Below, piece after piece: positions 19,777-27,433 of a stretch of 64,000 bases of DNA. The translations under genes and the position numbers were made by a program. Location: assembly GCA_002394605.1 (NCBI GenBank), contig DGUI01000018.1, forward strand, positions 1 to 64,000, in the 5' to 3' direction. The notes under the pieces are model-generated. The model was not told the DNA's origin, ran no database searches, and saw only the letters and a list, made by a program, of their open reading frames with translations. This DNA comes from Mageeibacillus sp. UBA4314 (GTDB lineage: Bacteria > Bacillota > Clostridia > Saccharofermentanales > Saccharofermentanaceae). Each line of letters begins with the position of its first letter. Position 1 is the stretch's first letter.

Positions 19777-20616
19777 ATGAAGAGAGTACTCACGATCCAG
19801 GATATCTCATGCCTTGGTAAATGCTCCATGACGGTTGCATTGCCGGTCTTGTCTGCATTGGGCTGCGAGACTGTCATACTTCCCACGGCTGTTCTGTCCA
19901 CACACACGGGTTTTGAGGAATATACGTTTAAAGACATGACCGATCAGATCGGTCCGATCACGTCTGTGTGGCGCAATGAGGGGATAAGCTTTGATGCGGT
20001 CTACTCCGGGTATCTCGGGACGATCGCACAGATAAGGCAGATAATTGATCTATTCCGCACATTTAAGACTAAGGACAACGTGATATTTGTCGATCCGGTA
20101 ATGGCGGATCTGGGGAAGCTATATCCCGCTTTCGACATGGAGTATGTTAAGGCTAATCTTGAATTGATCAGCCATGCTGACATCATCGTTCCCAATATCA
20201 CAGAGGCGTCACTGCTCACCGACATGGATTACCGCGATAACTACAGCGAGCACTATATACGTGACCTGCTAAGGAAACTGTCCGAATACGGACCTAAGAT
20301 CTCCGTCCTGACCGGCGTATCGCTCGAGCCGGGCAAGATCGGTATCATGGGATATGACCGCGAGACAAAGGAATACTATCTATACCAGAATCAGAGGATC
20401 GAGGGTTCGTTCCTCGGTACCGGCGACCTGTTCTCGTCCGTTGCAGTAGGGGAGATCATGCGCGGCAAGGACTGGCGTGAAGCTATGAAGATCGCGGCAG
20501 ATCACACGGCACACACGATCGAGGTAACGATCGCTGATCCTGATAAGCGGTGGTATGGTGTTGATTTCGAGACTACTATGCCGGACCTTATCTGTGGTTC
20601 GGGGCTATCACATTGA
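19777..20616 (+). CDS. pdxY: Pyridoxal/pyridoxamine kinase (PdxK/PdxY-like)
   Basis: A 279-aa ribokinase-fold enzyme, the usual length for PdxY. Opening VLTIQDISCLGKCSMTVALPVLSALGCET matches pyridoxal kinases; VFVDPVMADLGKLYPAF holds the DPVMAD block; VPNITEASLLT is the nucleotide-site loop; and SFLGTGDLFSSVAVGEIM contains the GTGD anion hole with its catalytic Asp. It would phosphorylate pyridoxal, pyridoxamine or pyridoxine with ATP in the cytoplasm, trapping the vitamer imported by the upstream S-component. Some family members act on hydroxymethylpyrimidine instead, but the opening motif favours B6. Its end overlaps the convergent MscS gene by 29 bp. Confidence 0.85.
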   Translation: MKRVLTIQDISCLGKCSMTVALPVLSALGCETVILPTAVLSTHTGFEEYTFKDMTDQIGPITSVWRNEGISFDAVYSGYLGTIAQIRQIIDLFRTFKTKDNVIFVDPVMADLGKLYPAFDMEYVKANLELISHADIIVPNITEASLLTDMDYRDNYSEHYIRDLLRKLSEYGPKISVLTGVSLEPGKIGIMGYDRETKEYYLYQNQRIEGSFLGTGDLFSSVAVGEIMRGKDWREAMKIAADHTAHTIEVTIADPDKRWYGVDFETTMPDLICGSGLSH

Positions 20617-21469
20617 TATAGTTGTACGGTATCTCGATACCATTCTCATTGAACGCCGCGCGCACTTCACTGTTGATCGAATCCTTGATCTTCTCCGTAG
20701 GAACAGCTTTGTAATAAACGATGACGCCGATAATGAGCGCGCTGTCCGCAAACTCATTGAAGAATGCAGGCGAATAGATCATGGTTCCGTCAGGCTTCTT
20801 CTTCCCGGGGATCGTAAGCGGGCTGTCCTCAACGACCTTCTCGATGAGCTGCTTTGCCAGATCGACATCTGAATCGTATCCGATGGAGAACTTCATGAGC
20901 AGCGATCTGCAGTTCAATCCGTAACTGCAGTTGACGATGCTCATGGAGTTGATCTTGCTGTTCGGTATGATCTGCCTCAAGGTCCCTACCGTGATTATCA
21001 CGACGTGGCGGAGGGTGATGTCCTCGATTATGCCCGCTGTTCCGTTCTCGAGCTCGATCCTGTCCCCTATGTCAAAAGGCTTATATATACTGATCATGAT
21101 GCCCGCGAGGATGTCCTTGATGACGTCCTGCGCCGCGAAAGTGAGCACCGCGATAACGATCGACGTTCCCCCGAGCGCCGTCTTCCACACATTATCTGCC
21201 CCCGCGAAAGCGGAGATCCCCAGCACGATGACCCCGATCGCAATTATTATATTTACGAATTTTCTGAAGAAAGATATATGCAGACCCTTCTGCTTCTTCT
21301 CAAGGCGCTTGAACACAGTCCTGCTGATCTTGCTCAGGATCTTATACGCGAGCCAGCACAGCAGCAGAGTGAGCGCGATCTCAAATATAACGCTTACCCA
21401 AGCCCATTCCTCGCTGTCGAAGAAGGCCTCAATAGAGTCGATAAAGTCCTTGCTGTTGCTGTTGTTCAT
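20588..21469 (-). CDS. mscS: Small-conductance mechanosensitive channel, MscS family
   Basis: A 293-aa membrane protein with three predicted membrane helices (about residues 20-42, 68-88 and 97-120), the MscS minimum. The pore-lining helix and beta domain are seen in SIVIAVLTFAAQDVIKDILAGIMISIYKPFDIGDRIELENGTAGIIEDITLRHVVI, followed by the NSKINSMSIVNCS block that conforms to the family. The cytoplasmic cage follows to the end. It opens under membrane tension to release solutes on hypo-osmotic shock. No ribosome binding site is visible before the ATG, and TATAAT lies only 6 nt upstream. Confidence 0.9.
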   Translation of the reverse strand: MNNSNSKDFIDSIEAFFDSEEWAWVSVIFEIALTLLLCWLAYKILSKISRTVFKRLEKKQKGLHISFFRKFVNIIIAIGVIVLGISAFAGADNVWKTALGGTSIVIAVLTFAAQDVIKDILAGIMISIYKPFDIGDRIELENGTAGIIEDITLRHVVIITVGTLRQIIPNSKINSMSIVNCSYGLNCRSLLMKFSIGYDSDVDLAKQLIEKVVEDSPLTIPGKKKPDGTMIYSPAFFNEFADSALIIGVIVYYKAVPTEKIKDSINSEVRAAFNENGIEIPYNYINVIAPNHR

Positions 21470-21483
21470 GTGAGGATTATACC

Positions 21484-21519
21484 AAAAAAGATGACAAAGG
21501 GGACAGCTCCTTTGTCATC
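21484..21519 (-). terminator. Rho-independent terminator of the DUF3990/peptide unit
   Basis: Read on the minus strand, GATGACAAAGG pairs with CCTTTGTCATC (11-bp stem, 8-nt loop) and is followed by TTTTTT. It sits between the small peptide gene and the MscS gene, so it ends the peptide or upstream transcript. Confidence 0.8.
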
Positions 21520-21558
21520 TGTTATCTGATATTTATTAAATAGTCAGGGTAAAGCTCC

Positions 21559-21699
21559 TTAAACGGGAATAGGCTTTATCTGATCCGGGCAAGACATATC
21601 CGTCGGGCAAAAGACATTAAATAATGAACAACTGCCAGTTACAACATCCTCATTCTCGAATTCAAGAATCTCTAAGATCAGTTCTTCGTACTTACCCAT
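21559..21699 (-). CDS. 46-aa Cys-containing peptide, RiPP-precursor-like
   Basis: A short gene below usual ORF cut-offs. The start ATG at 21699 has GGGAG 7 nt upstream; two in-frame ATGs further up (21705, 21732) lack this. The product begins MGKYEELILEILEFENEDVV and continues TGSCSLFNVFCPTDMSC plus a short PDQIKPIPV tail. The front half resembles small clostridial peptides of the form KYExPxLExVxFExxDVITxSG, often suspected to be modified-peptide precursors; the back half carries three Cys. It lies 98 bp after the 159-aa gene and 40 bp before a good terminator, on the same strand. No modifying enzyme or exporter is adjacent. Being a true gene is likely; its role is unknown. Confidence 0.5.
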   Translation of the reverse strand: MGKYEELILEILEFENEDVVTGSCSLFNVFCPTDMSCPDQIKPIPV

Positions 21700-21797
21700 A
21701 CCCATACTCCCAAATATATATTTTGTAGTCATTATAAATGCTCAAAACTCTAATAGCAAGCGTGTCACGGAAGTTTAATAAACACCTTCCGTACTTC

Positions 21798-22277
21798 TCA
21801 TGCTTTACTCCTTACCCGACGGATGATCTCAACGCTTCTGCTGAACTGGTCCCGGTCGCTATCACTTCTTGCTTCCAGGATGCGATCGATCGCTTGAGCC
21901 GGATCAAGTGAGTGATAGGGAAAGTACAGGCGGTAGAGCTCGTCCGGCTTTATGTACTTGAACAACTGCCTGCTGCTCTTCTCATGTGTGTATGCCCAGT
22001 ACCTGTACATGTATCCGATCCAGTACATTTCGTCGGTGCCGTATTTCGAGCTGCCATAAGAGGATTTGCCGTATTGGCGCTCGATCTCGTCAAGTGCGTC
22101 AGCGATGCCGCCCGACTCGTTGAAGAAACCGTTCGAATCCATCCGCACCGCCAGTTCGGAATTCATGAAGCGCCTTATGAAGATCTTGGAGCTGCAATCG
22201 AGGGCACCCACAGATTCCCTGAACAACTCCGCCTGGAAAGCACAAAGCTTGAGTCCCAATCCGTCCATCTCTCTCAT
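21798..22277 (-). CDS. Partner protein of the XRE-DUF3990 gene, unknown
   Basis: A 159-aa soluble protein, no membrane segments. It shares the 4-bp ATGA overlap with the end of the DUF3990 gene, so the two are translationally coupled. Visible stretches include MYWIGYMYRYWAYTHEKSS, rich in aromatic residues, and LYFPYHSLDPAQAIDRIL. I do not recognise a named domain. By position it could be an immunity or chaperone partner of the ADP-ribosyltransferase-like protein, or a target-binding subunit; both are inference. Confidence 0.65.
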   Translation of the reverse strand: MREMDGLGLKLCAFQAELFRESVGALDCSSKIFIRRFMNSELAVRMDSNGFFNESGGIADALDEIERQYGKSSYGSSKYGTDEMYWIGYMYRYWAYTHEKSSRQLFKYIKPDELYRLYFPYHSLDPAQAIDRILEARSDSDRDQFSRSVEIIRRVRSKA

Positions 22278-23131
22278 TTTAGTATATCCTCGATGTACTC
22301 GCCCTGATTCCTGTATTGTTTGCGCGCCAGTTTAACTTTATCCTGGTTCATCTTAAAACTCTGTTGCCTCGAATCGAGGTAGTATTCCTTCTCTGCAGAA
22401 GCGAGATAACACCGTTCCAGCAGGGTGACCCGGCTGATCGCCTTCTGCGAGATAAACACATACTGATTACCGAGATCGGTTGCCGACAGACAATGCCGGC
22501 ACTGCACGTCAGTGATCTCTCCGTCGATAAAACTGTCTATGATCTCGAACATCCGGTTATCCGCTATCGGTGCGATGATGTAATCTGCGCCCTCAACAGA
22601 CTTGATCAGCTGCTTGAGGATTCCCCGGTCCTCGTACCCTTTAAGTATTCCCCTGTTATAAGCCACCATCAGCATCCAGTCCCTGTCAACATGGAATACC
22701 CGCTTCTTCAGCCCCGCCCCGTTAAACTTCAGCATGTAAAGAGACGACTCGGGGTACGTTGCCACGAACATCGCCGACTGTTCCAGACTCTCGCCACAGT
22801 AAAATCCATTCCCGAAATCGTTGATCCGCTTATTATGACTAAGATCCGGATCACCGTCGATCTTTGTCTTCGCCCCATGAAAAAGAAGAACCTCGTTCTT
22901 CCCGACGTGATCTTCTCTATGAAACTGCTCCTTGATCTTGTTCAGTCTGATCCCCTTTCCGAAAGCAAAGTCATATACCAGCCTGGCATTCCCGTCGCTT
23001 ATTGAAGTTTTCCCGGAGAGCCAGTTACTGACCGTAACGCGGCTGACTCCGATGGCCGAAGCAAGTTCTTCCTGCGTTATTCCGAGTATCTCAATGATGC
23101 TCTCCAGATCCTGACGCACTTGATATTTCAT
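22274..23131 (-). CDS. XRE-type HTH fused to a DUF3990 (ADP-ribosyltransferase-like) domain
   Basis: A 285-aa protein from ATG 23131, chosen because AAAGGTG lies 8 nt upstream; a GTG at 23161 would add 10 residues. Residues about 1-60 are an XRE helix-turn-helix (GITQEELASAIGVSRVTVSN, then WLSGKTSIS). From about 85, VLLFHGAKTKI and INDFGNGFYCGESLEQSAMFVA carry the His and Tyr patterns of the DUF3990 family, which belongs to the ADP-ribosyltransferase fold. So one protein seems to combine DNA binding with a possible toxin-like transferase. Two 34-bp dyads lie just upstream and one covers its -10 box, which suggests autorepression. Toxin-antitoxin or phage-defence roles fit, but activity is unproven. 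Confidence 0.75.
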   Translation of the reverse strand: MKYQVRQDLESIIEILGITQEELASAIGVSRVTVSNWLSGKTSISDGNARLVYDFAFGKGIRLNKIKEQFHREDHVGKNEVLLFHGAKTKIDGDPDLSHNKRINDFGNGFYCGESLEQSAMFVATYPESSLYMLKFNGAGLKKRVFHVDRDWMLMVAYNRGILKGYEDRGILKQLIKSVEGADYIIAPIADNRMFEIIDSFIDGEITDVQCRHCLSATDLGNQYVFISQKAISRVTLLERCYLASAEKEYYLDSRQQSFKMNQDKVKLARKQYRNQGEYIEDILK

Positions 23132-23172
23132 GATGTCTGCACCTTTTAGGTTTGTTTTCACCGTTCTCTTTT

Positions 23173-23206
23173 AAACTTATATGTAAAGTATTTTACATTA
23201 AAGTTT
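23173..23206. promoter_or_regulatory. Operator-like 34-bp dyad, copy 1
   Basis: Imperfect dyad with AAACTT...AAGTTT ends around a TGTAAAGTATTTTACA centre. It overlaps the -10 box of the minus-strand XRE-DUF3990 gene. It matches the second dyad (23220-23253) in length and most positions; the two start 47 bp apart. Likely binding site for the gene's own HTH domain. Confidence 0.6.
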
Positions 23207-23218
23207 TAGAATTGTCTA
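23190..23218 (-). promoter_or_regulatory. Promoter of the XRE-DUF3990 gene
   Basis: On the minus strand TAGACA (23218-23213) and TAAAAT (23195-23190) are spaced by 17 bp, about 60 bp before the ATG. The -10 box lies inside dyad copy 1. Confidence 0.5.
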
Positions 23219-23219
23219 C

Positions 23220-23253
23220 AAACTTGTATGTAAAGAACTTTACAGACAAGTTT
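23220..23253. promoter_or_regulatory. Operator-like 34-bp dyad, copy 2
   Basis: Nearly perfect dyad: AAACTTGT and ACAAGTTT ends around TGTAAAGAACTTTACA (arms TGTAAAG/CTTTACA). It lies just upstream of the -35 box of the XRE-DUF3990 promoter. Confidence 0.65.
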
Positions 23254-23265
23254 GGCGTCTTTTTG

Positions 23266-23368
23266 TTGGGGACGGTTCTCCTTGATAGGTTCCGGAACGG
23301 GGAGAGCCAGTATTCAAGCGTTCCCTCATGGTAAAAAGCAAAAAAATATCAAGGAGAACCGTCCCCAA
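23266..23368. repeat. 103-bp inverted-repeat element (REP/MITE-like)
   Basis: Perfect 22-bp inverted repeats, beginning TTGGGGACGGTTCTCC, bound a 59-bp interior that itself contains a GGAACG/CGTTCC inner stem. GGGGACGGTTCTC-type palindromes are widespread in clostridial genomes and are the kind of sequence mobilised by REP-associated (Y1) transposases. It sits between the divergent DUF3990 and potABCD promoters. No transposase is nearby. Confidence 0.65.
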
Positions 23369-23392
23369 TGATAGAAAAAAGTTTAGAAATAC

Positions 23393-23421
23393 TTTACAAA
23401 GGGTTTAGCAGGATATATAAT
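23393..23421 (+). promoter_or_regulatory. Promoter of the XRE-cupin/pot operon
   Basis: TTTACA and TATAAT with a 17-bp spacer, 48 bp upstream of the regulator's ATG. Confidence 0.7.
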
Positions 23422-23430
23422 TATACTCGC

Positions 23431-23444
23431 GTAAATCAGTTTAC
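23431..23444. promoter_or_regulatory. Putative operator for the XRE-cupin regulator
   Basis: GTAAATCAGTTTAC (5-bp arms, 4-bp centre) lies 10 bp downstream of the -10 box, where a bound repressor would block transcription. Which protein binds is inferred from position. Confidence 0.4.
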
Positions 23445-23468
23445 AAATACTAAACTCGGAGTTAAGCA

Positions 23469-24008
23469 ATGGAGATCGGCGAGAAGATCAAGTTTTTGAG
23501 ACAGCAGAATAACCTGACACAGGGAGAACTGGCAGACAGATGCGAGCTTTCCAAGGGTTTTATTTCGCAGCTGGAGAACGATATGACATCTCCTTCCATT
23601 ACAACTCTTACATATATCCTTGATGCCCTCGGAACGAATCTGGCGGATTTCTTCAGTGAGCAGAAGGAGGAGCAGGTCGTCTACGGCGCGGAAGATTATG
23701 CAGTCAAGGTAGATGAGGAGCTGAAGAACGAGACATGCTGGCTTATCTCCAATGCGCAGAAGAACGAGATGGAACCCATCATGATAACCATCGAACCGGG
23801 CGGTAAGACTTATCCCGATAACCCTCACGAGGGTGAAGAGATCGGTTATGTGATCGACGGAACCATAACGATAACGATCGGCAGCAATAAATATGAGGCC
23901 AGGAAGGGCGAGAGCTTCTACATCAAGCCCGATAAGCCGCATTATCTTGAGAATAACGGCAAGAAGACAGCCAGGGCGATCTGGATATCTTCACCGCCGA
24001 GTTTCTAA
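23469..24008 (+). CDS. XRE-family regulator with C-terminal cupin (PuuR-like)
   Basis: A 179-aa protein. Residues about 1-60 are the HTH ([30 protein letters not shown]), and about 100-178 a cupin_2 barrel ([38 protein letters not shown]). This architecture is that of PuuR and other polyamine-responsive repressors. It is 19 bp upstream of potA and heads the operon, so it probably senses a polyamine and controls the transporter. A 14-bp dyad lies in its leader. Confidence 0.85.
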   Translation: MEIGEKIKFLRQQNNLTQGELADRCELSKGFISQLENDMTSPSITTLTYILDALGTNLADFFSEQKEEQVVYGAEDYAVKVDEELKNETCWLISNAQKNEMEPIMITIEPGGKTYPDNPHEGEEIGYVIDGTITITIGSNKYEARKGESFYIKPDKPHYLENNGKKTARAIWISSPPSF

Positions 24009-24027
24009 TGATACGGAGGAAATAACG

Positions 24028-25194
24028 ATGGCATACAAACAGATCCTTGAGTCACACCACCCGGGTGAACACATCATCGAGATCAAAGACCTGTGCAAGA
24101 GCTACGGCGATCAGCAGGTGTTGAAGAACATTACTTTCTATATCAGGAAGAATGAGTTCATCACACTCTTAGGTCCCTCGGGCTGCGGCAAATCAACTAC
24201 ATTAAGGATCATCGCCGGATTTGAAACGGCTGATTCGGGCATCGTTAATTTCGAGGGTAATAACCTCCTTACGGTCCCTGCCCACAAGAGGCAGCTCAAC
24301 ACCGTATTCCAGAGATATGCATTGTTCCCGCACCTCAATGTCTTCGATAATGTCGCTTTTGGACTGAAGATCAAGAAGACAGACAAGAAGGAGATAGAGG
24401 AGCGCGTTAACAAGGCTCTTACGACAGTTGGTCTTGCAGGTTACGGCGAGCGTTACGTGGACCAGTTGTCAGGCGGTCAGATGCAGAGGGTTGCAATCGC
24501 GAGAGCAATCGTTAACAGGCCTAAGGTCCTCCTTCTCGATGAGCCTTTGGGCGCCCTAGACCTTAAGATGCGCAAGGAGATGCAGATCGAGCTGAAGCAG
24601 ATGCAAAGAGACCTCGGCATCACTTTCGTATATGTTACGCACGATCAGGAGGAAGCGCTCACGATGAGCGATACGATCATCGTCATGAAGAGCGGTGAGA
24701 TCCAGCAGATCGGCACACCAATAGATATCTATAACGAGCCCAAGAATGCATATGTTGCTGACTTTATCGGCGAGTCCAACATCATCCCCGGAACGATGGC
24801 AAAGGACTATGAAGTTACTTTTGCAGGGCGCACTTTCGAGTGCGTTGATCCCCTGTTCAAGGAGATGAAGGAAGGCGCCGGCAATATGGTCGATGTCGTT
24901 ATCAGACCTGAGGACATCTATGTCAAGGAAGAGAGCGATAAGCACATCAACGGAACATGTACGGGCATCGTATTCAAGGGTGTTCACTATGAGATTACTG
25001 TGATCGGTGACAACGGTGTTGAGTGGATGATCCACGACGTCGATCCGGTCAAGGTCGGACAGAGAGTGGGACTTACTTTCGATCCGGATGACATACAGAT
25101 CATGAGAAGAACGACGGATTCGCAGAACTATTACTGCTATGGCGCGCTCACGGGCGACCCTGTCAAGGAGAGAGCTGAGGAGGAGAAGGAGTAA
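24028..25194 (+). CDS. potA: Spermidine/putrescine ABC transporter ATPase PotA
   Basis: A 388-aa ATPase from the ATG at 24028 with CGGAGG upstream; the longer open frame that starts at 23893 overlaps the regulator and is not used. Walker [10 protein letters not shown], signature [15 protein letters not shown], Walker [12 protein letters not shown] and the switch His in VTHDQEEAL are all present. The C-terminal third (from about 260) is the TOBE regulatory domain. It powers polyamine import by PotB and PotC. The stop is directly followed by the potB ATG. Confidence 0.95.
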   Translation: MAYKQILESHHPGEHIIEIKDLCKSYGDQQVLKNITFYIRKNEFITLLGPSGCGKSTTLRIIAGFETADSGIVNFEGNNLLTVPAHKRQLNTVFQRYALFPHLNVFDNVAFGLKIKKTDKKEIEERVNKALTTVGLAGYGERYVDQLSGGQMQRVAIARAIVNRPKVLLLDEPLGALDLKMRKEMQIELKQMQRDLGITFVYVTHDQEEALTMSDTIIVMKSGEIQQIGTPIDIYNEPKNAYVADFIGESNIIPGTMAKDYEVTFAGRTFECVDPLFKEMKEGAGNMVDVVIRPEDIYVKEESDKHINGTCTGIVFKGVHYEITVIGDNGVEWMIHDVDPVKVGQRVGLTFDPDDIQIMRRTTDSQNYYCYGALTGDPVKERAEEEKE

Positions 25195-26634
25195 ATGAAG
25201 GATATCGGTAAGAAGATAAGCGTAATGCCGATCCACGCATTTATCATGTGCTTTGCGGCACTGTTCTCTTTTGTGTCCATCTTTATCCCCATGTTCGACG
25301 TTGTCGTTCAGTATAAGCATCTGAAGATGTATTCGCTCCTGACGATGCTGACGGATCCCACATTAGAGACTACGCTGATGCGCGGAAATGCGGTTAAGCT
25401 CGATTTCCTCTCGTTCGGCGTGTGGATGTTCATCATTGCGATAGTAGCTTCCGTAGCTGCAGTTACACTGTCGCTCAGTTATCAGCTCTTTACGGATAAT
25501 GCAAAGAAGAAGAGGATCGGATGCCTCATCACGATGGGACTGTTCATCGTGAGACTCGCATCTCACATCTATACGGCTTCACATTTCATCACGGATGATA
25601 TGCTCAAGGCTAATGAGATGACCCCAGAGAGGCTCTATGTAGCTCAGTCATTTATGGGCAATGCGTTAGTGCTCGTTCTCGTTGTAGGCATCATTGCGAG
25701 CCTGTATGGCGCACTGGGACTGAAGATGAACTTCAAGCTCTTCGCATATCCCTACATCCTCTGGATCATCGTGTTTACCGTACTGCCTTTGCTCCTTATC
25801 CTGTTCAGGGCTTTCTTCAAGTCAACGGGTTCAGGTTATGAGTTCACGACGGCAGGCTTTGACGTACTGTTTGCGAACAAGACCGTAACGGCCACCTTCT
25901 ATGGTCAGAAACTGGTACTCCAGGAGTACTTCTCAGTATTCCTCAGAAGCCTTGATTATGCGGTATGGACGACGATCGGATGTCTTGTTATCGCATATCC
26001 TCTCGCATACATCCTGGCAAGGAGGGCAAGAAGCCTTCATTCATCAGGAAGCAGGCTCCTGCTCCTCTTCGTTCTTCCCATGTGGATGAACACGATGCTC
26101 AGGACTTACGCATGGCGTGCGTTCTTCAGCGAGACCGGCGTTCTCAATACGTTCCTGACGAGCACGAATATAATCAATGAGCCTATTCTCTTCCTGAAGA
26201 ATGAGTTCCTCGCTGATCTTATAACAAAGCTGGTCATGACTAATGACTTCCTGCCGTATATGATCCTGCCGATCTATTCGGTACTTATCAAGATCGAGCC
26301 TTCGCTGCTCGAGGCATCGTATGACCTCGGAGCCGGCAAGATCCAGACATTCCTCAAGGTAACGCTCCCGCTGTCCATGCCGGGCGTGATCTCCGGGATC
26401 CAGATGGTATTCATGCCGTCACTGACTTTCTACATGATCCCCGACATCATCACCGAGGGATCCAAGACTACGGTCGGCAACACGATCCAGTCGTTCGTTC
26501 TCAACGAAAGCTCGACGCTTAATCAGGCGGGTAACGTATTGTCGCTCATGCTGCTGATTTTCGTCCTGATCACGATGGGCATATTGAGGAACTCCGACAA
26601 AGAAGCTGAGGGAGGAGGTATGATGACGATATGA
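25195..26634 (+). CDS. potB: Polyamine ABC permease PotB with N-terminal membrane extension
   Basis: A 479-aa protein, about 200 residues longer than usual PotB. The C-terminal part (from about 190) is a normal permease with the EAA loop EASYDLGAGKIQTFLKVTLPLSMPG that contacts PotA. The first 190 residues form an extra domain of about four membrane segments that I cannot assign. The gene abuts potA and overlaps potC by 4 bp. The extension may be a fused membrane protein or a lineage-specific addition. Confidence 0.9.
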   Translation: MKDIGKKISVMPIHAFIMCFAALFSFVSIFIPMFDVVVQYKHLKMYSLLTMLTDPTLETTLMRGNAVKLDFLSFGVWMFIIAIVASVAAVTLSLSYQLFTDNAKKKRIGCLITMGLFIVRLASHIYTASHFITDDMLKANEMTPERLYVAQSFMGNALVLVLVVGIIASLYGALGLKMNFKLFAYPYILWIIVFTVLPLLLILFRAFFKSTGSGYEFTTAGFDVLFANKTVTATFYGQKLVLQEYFSVFLRSLDYAVWTTIGCLVIAYPLAYILARRARSLHSSGSRLLLLFVLPMWMNTMLRTYAWRAFFSETGVLNTFLTSTNIINEPILFLKNEFLADLITKLVMTNDFLPYMILPIYSVLIKIEPSLLEASYDLGAGKIQTFLKVTLPLSMPGVISGIQMVFMPSLTFYMIPDIITEGSKTTVGNTIQSFVLNESSTLNQAGNVLSLMLLIFVLITMGILRNSDKEAEGGGMMTI

Positions 26635-27422
26635 GATTTGCAAAGAAACTCGTTCCGAATTTTTACATCGCGCTCGTCGTGCTGTTCATCTATCTGCCGA
26701 TCGCAGTGCTGATCTTCTATTCATTCAACTCGATCCCCAAGTCATTTATCTGGGGCGGCTTCTCACTGAAGAATTACAGCAATCTCTTCTCCGGTTCTGA
26801 CGGAAGGACGATCCTTGACTCGCTCCTTACGACGATCAAGGTTGCGGCTATCGCATCTGTGGCATCTACCGCTTTCGGCGTGTTTGCCAGCCTCGGCATC
26901 ACATACCTGTCCAAGAGGATGCAGGGACTTGTCATGGGGCTTACATATGTCCCCAACATCATGCCAGACCTCGTTACGGGCATATCGTTCATGCTCCTGT
27001 TCGCATTCCTCGGAGTGCAGAAGAGCGAGCTCACGCTTATCCTGGCCCACATCGCCTTGTGCGTTCCGTTTGCGATACTGTCTATCAGCCCGAAAGTGCG
27101 GCAGATGGACAGAAGCCTCGTTGAAGCTGCGATGGATCTCGGAGCAACGAGGGCACAGACTTTCAGGCTCGTGATAATACCTGAGATAATGCCCGGCATC
27201 CTGTCTTCGCTGATGCTGACATTCACCCTGTCCGTTGATGACTACCTCATCAGTAACTTCAACGTGGACAGCTCCATACAGACACTGCCCATGACCATCT
27301 ACTCGATGGCAAAGCTCGGTGTCAACCCGAAGATGAACGCGCTCACGACAATACTCTTTGTTGTCGTGCTCGGGCTCATGATATTGTCTAATCTTTCATC
27401 ACTGAAAAAACAGAAAAAGTAG
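26631..27422 (+). CDS. potC: Polyamine ABC permease PotC
   Basis: A 263-aa permease with six membrane helices and the EAA loop VEAAMDLGATRAQTFRLVIIPEIMPG. Its length is typical of the family. It overlaps potB by ATGA and lies 11 bp before potD. It forms the channel with PotB. Ending LKKQKK is a normal basic cytoplasmic tail. Confidence 0.95.
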   Translation: MRFAKKLVPNFYIALVVLFIYLPIAVLIFYSFNSIPKSFIWGGFSLKNYSNLFSGSDGRTILDSLLTTIKVAAIASVASTAFGVFASLGITYLSKRMQGLVMGLTYVPNIMPDLVTGISFMLLFAFLGVQKSELTLILAHIALCVPFAILSISPKVRQMDRSLVEAAMDLGATRAQTFRLVIIPEIMPGILSSLMLTFTLSVDDYLISNFNVDSSIQTLPMTIYSMAKLGVNPKMNALTTILFVVVLGLMILSNLSSLKKQKK

Positions 27423-27433
27423 GAGGATAAATT

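Noticed and set aside
21005..21529. Plus-strand frames of 174 and 180 codons opposite mscS
   Set aside because: The minus-strand MscS product is clear over the same DNA.
22316..23005. 229-codon plus-strand frame opposite the XRE-DUF3990 gene
   Set aside because: The minus-strand gene has recognised domains, operators and a coupled partner; this frame has none.
24556..25320. 254-codon minus-strand frame across potA/potB
   Set aside because: His/Asp/Leu-rich antisense shadow of two certain transporter genes.
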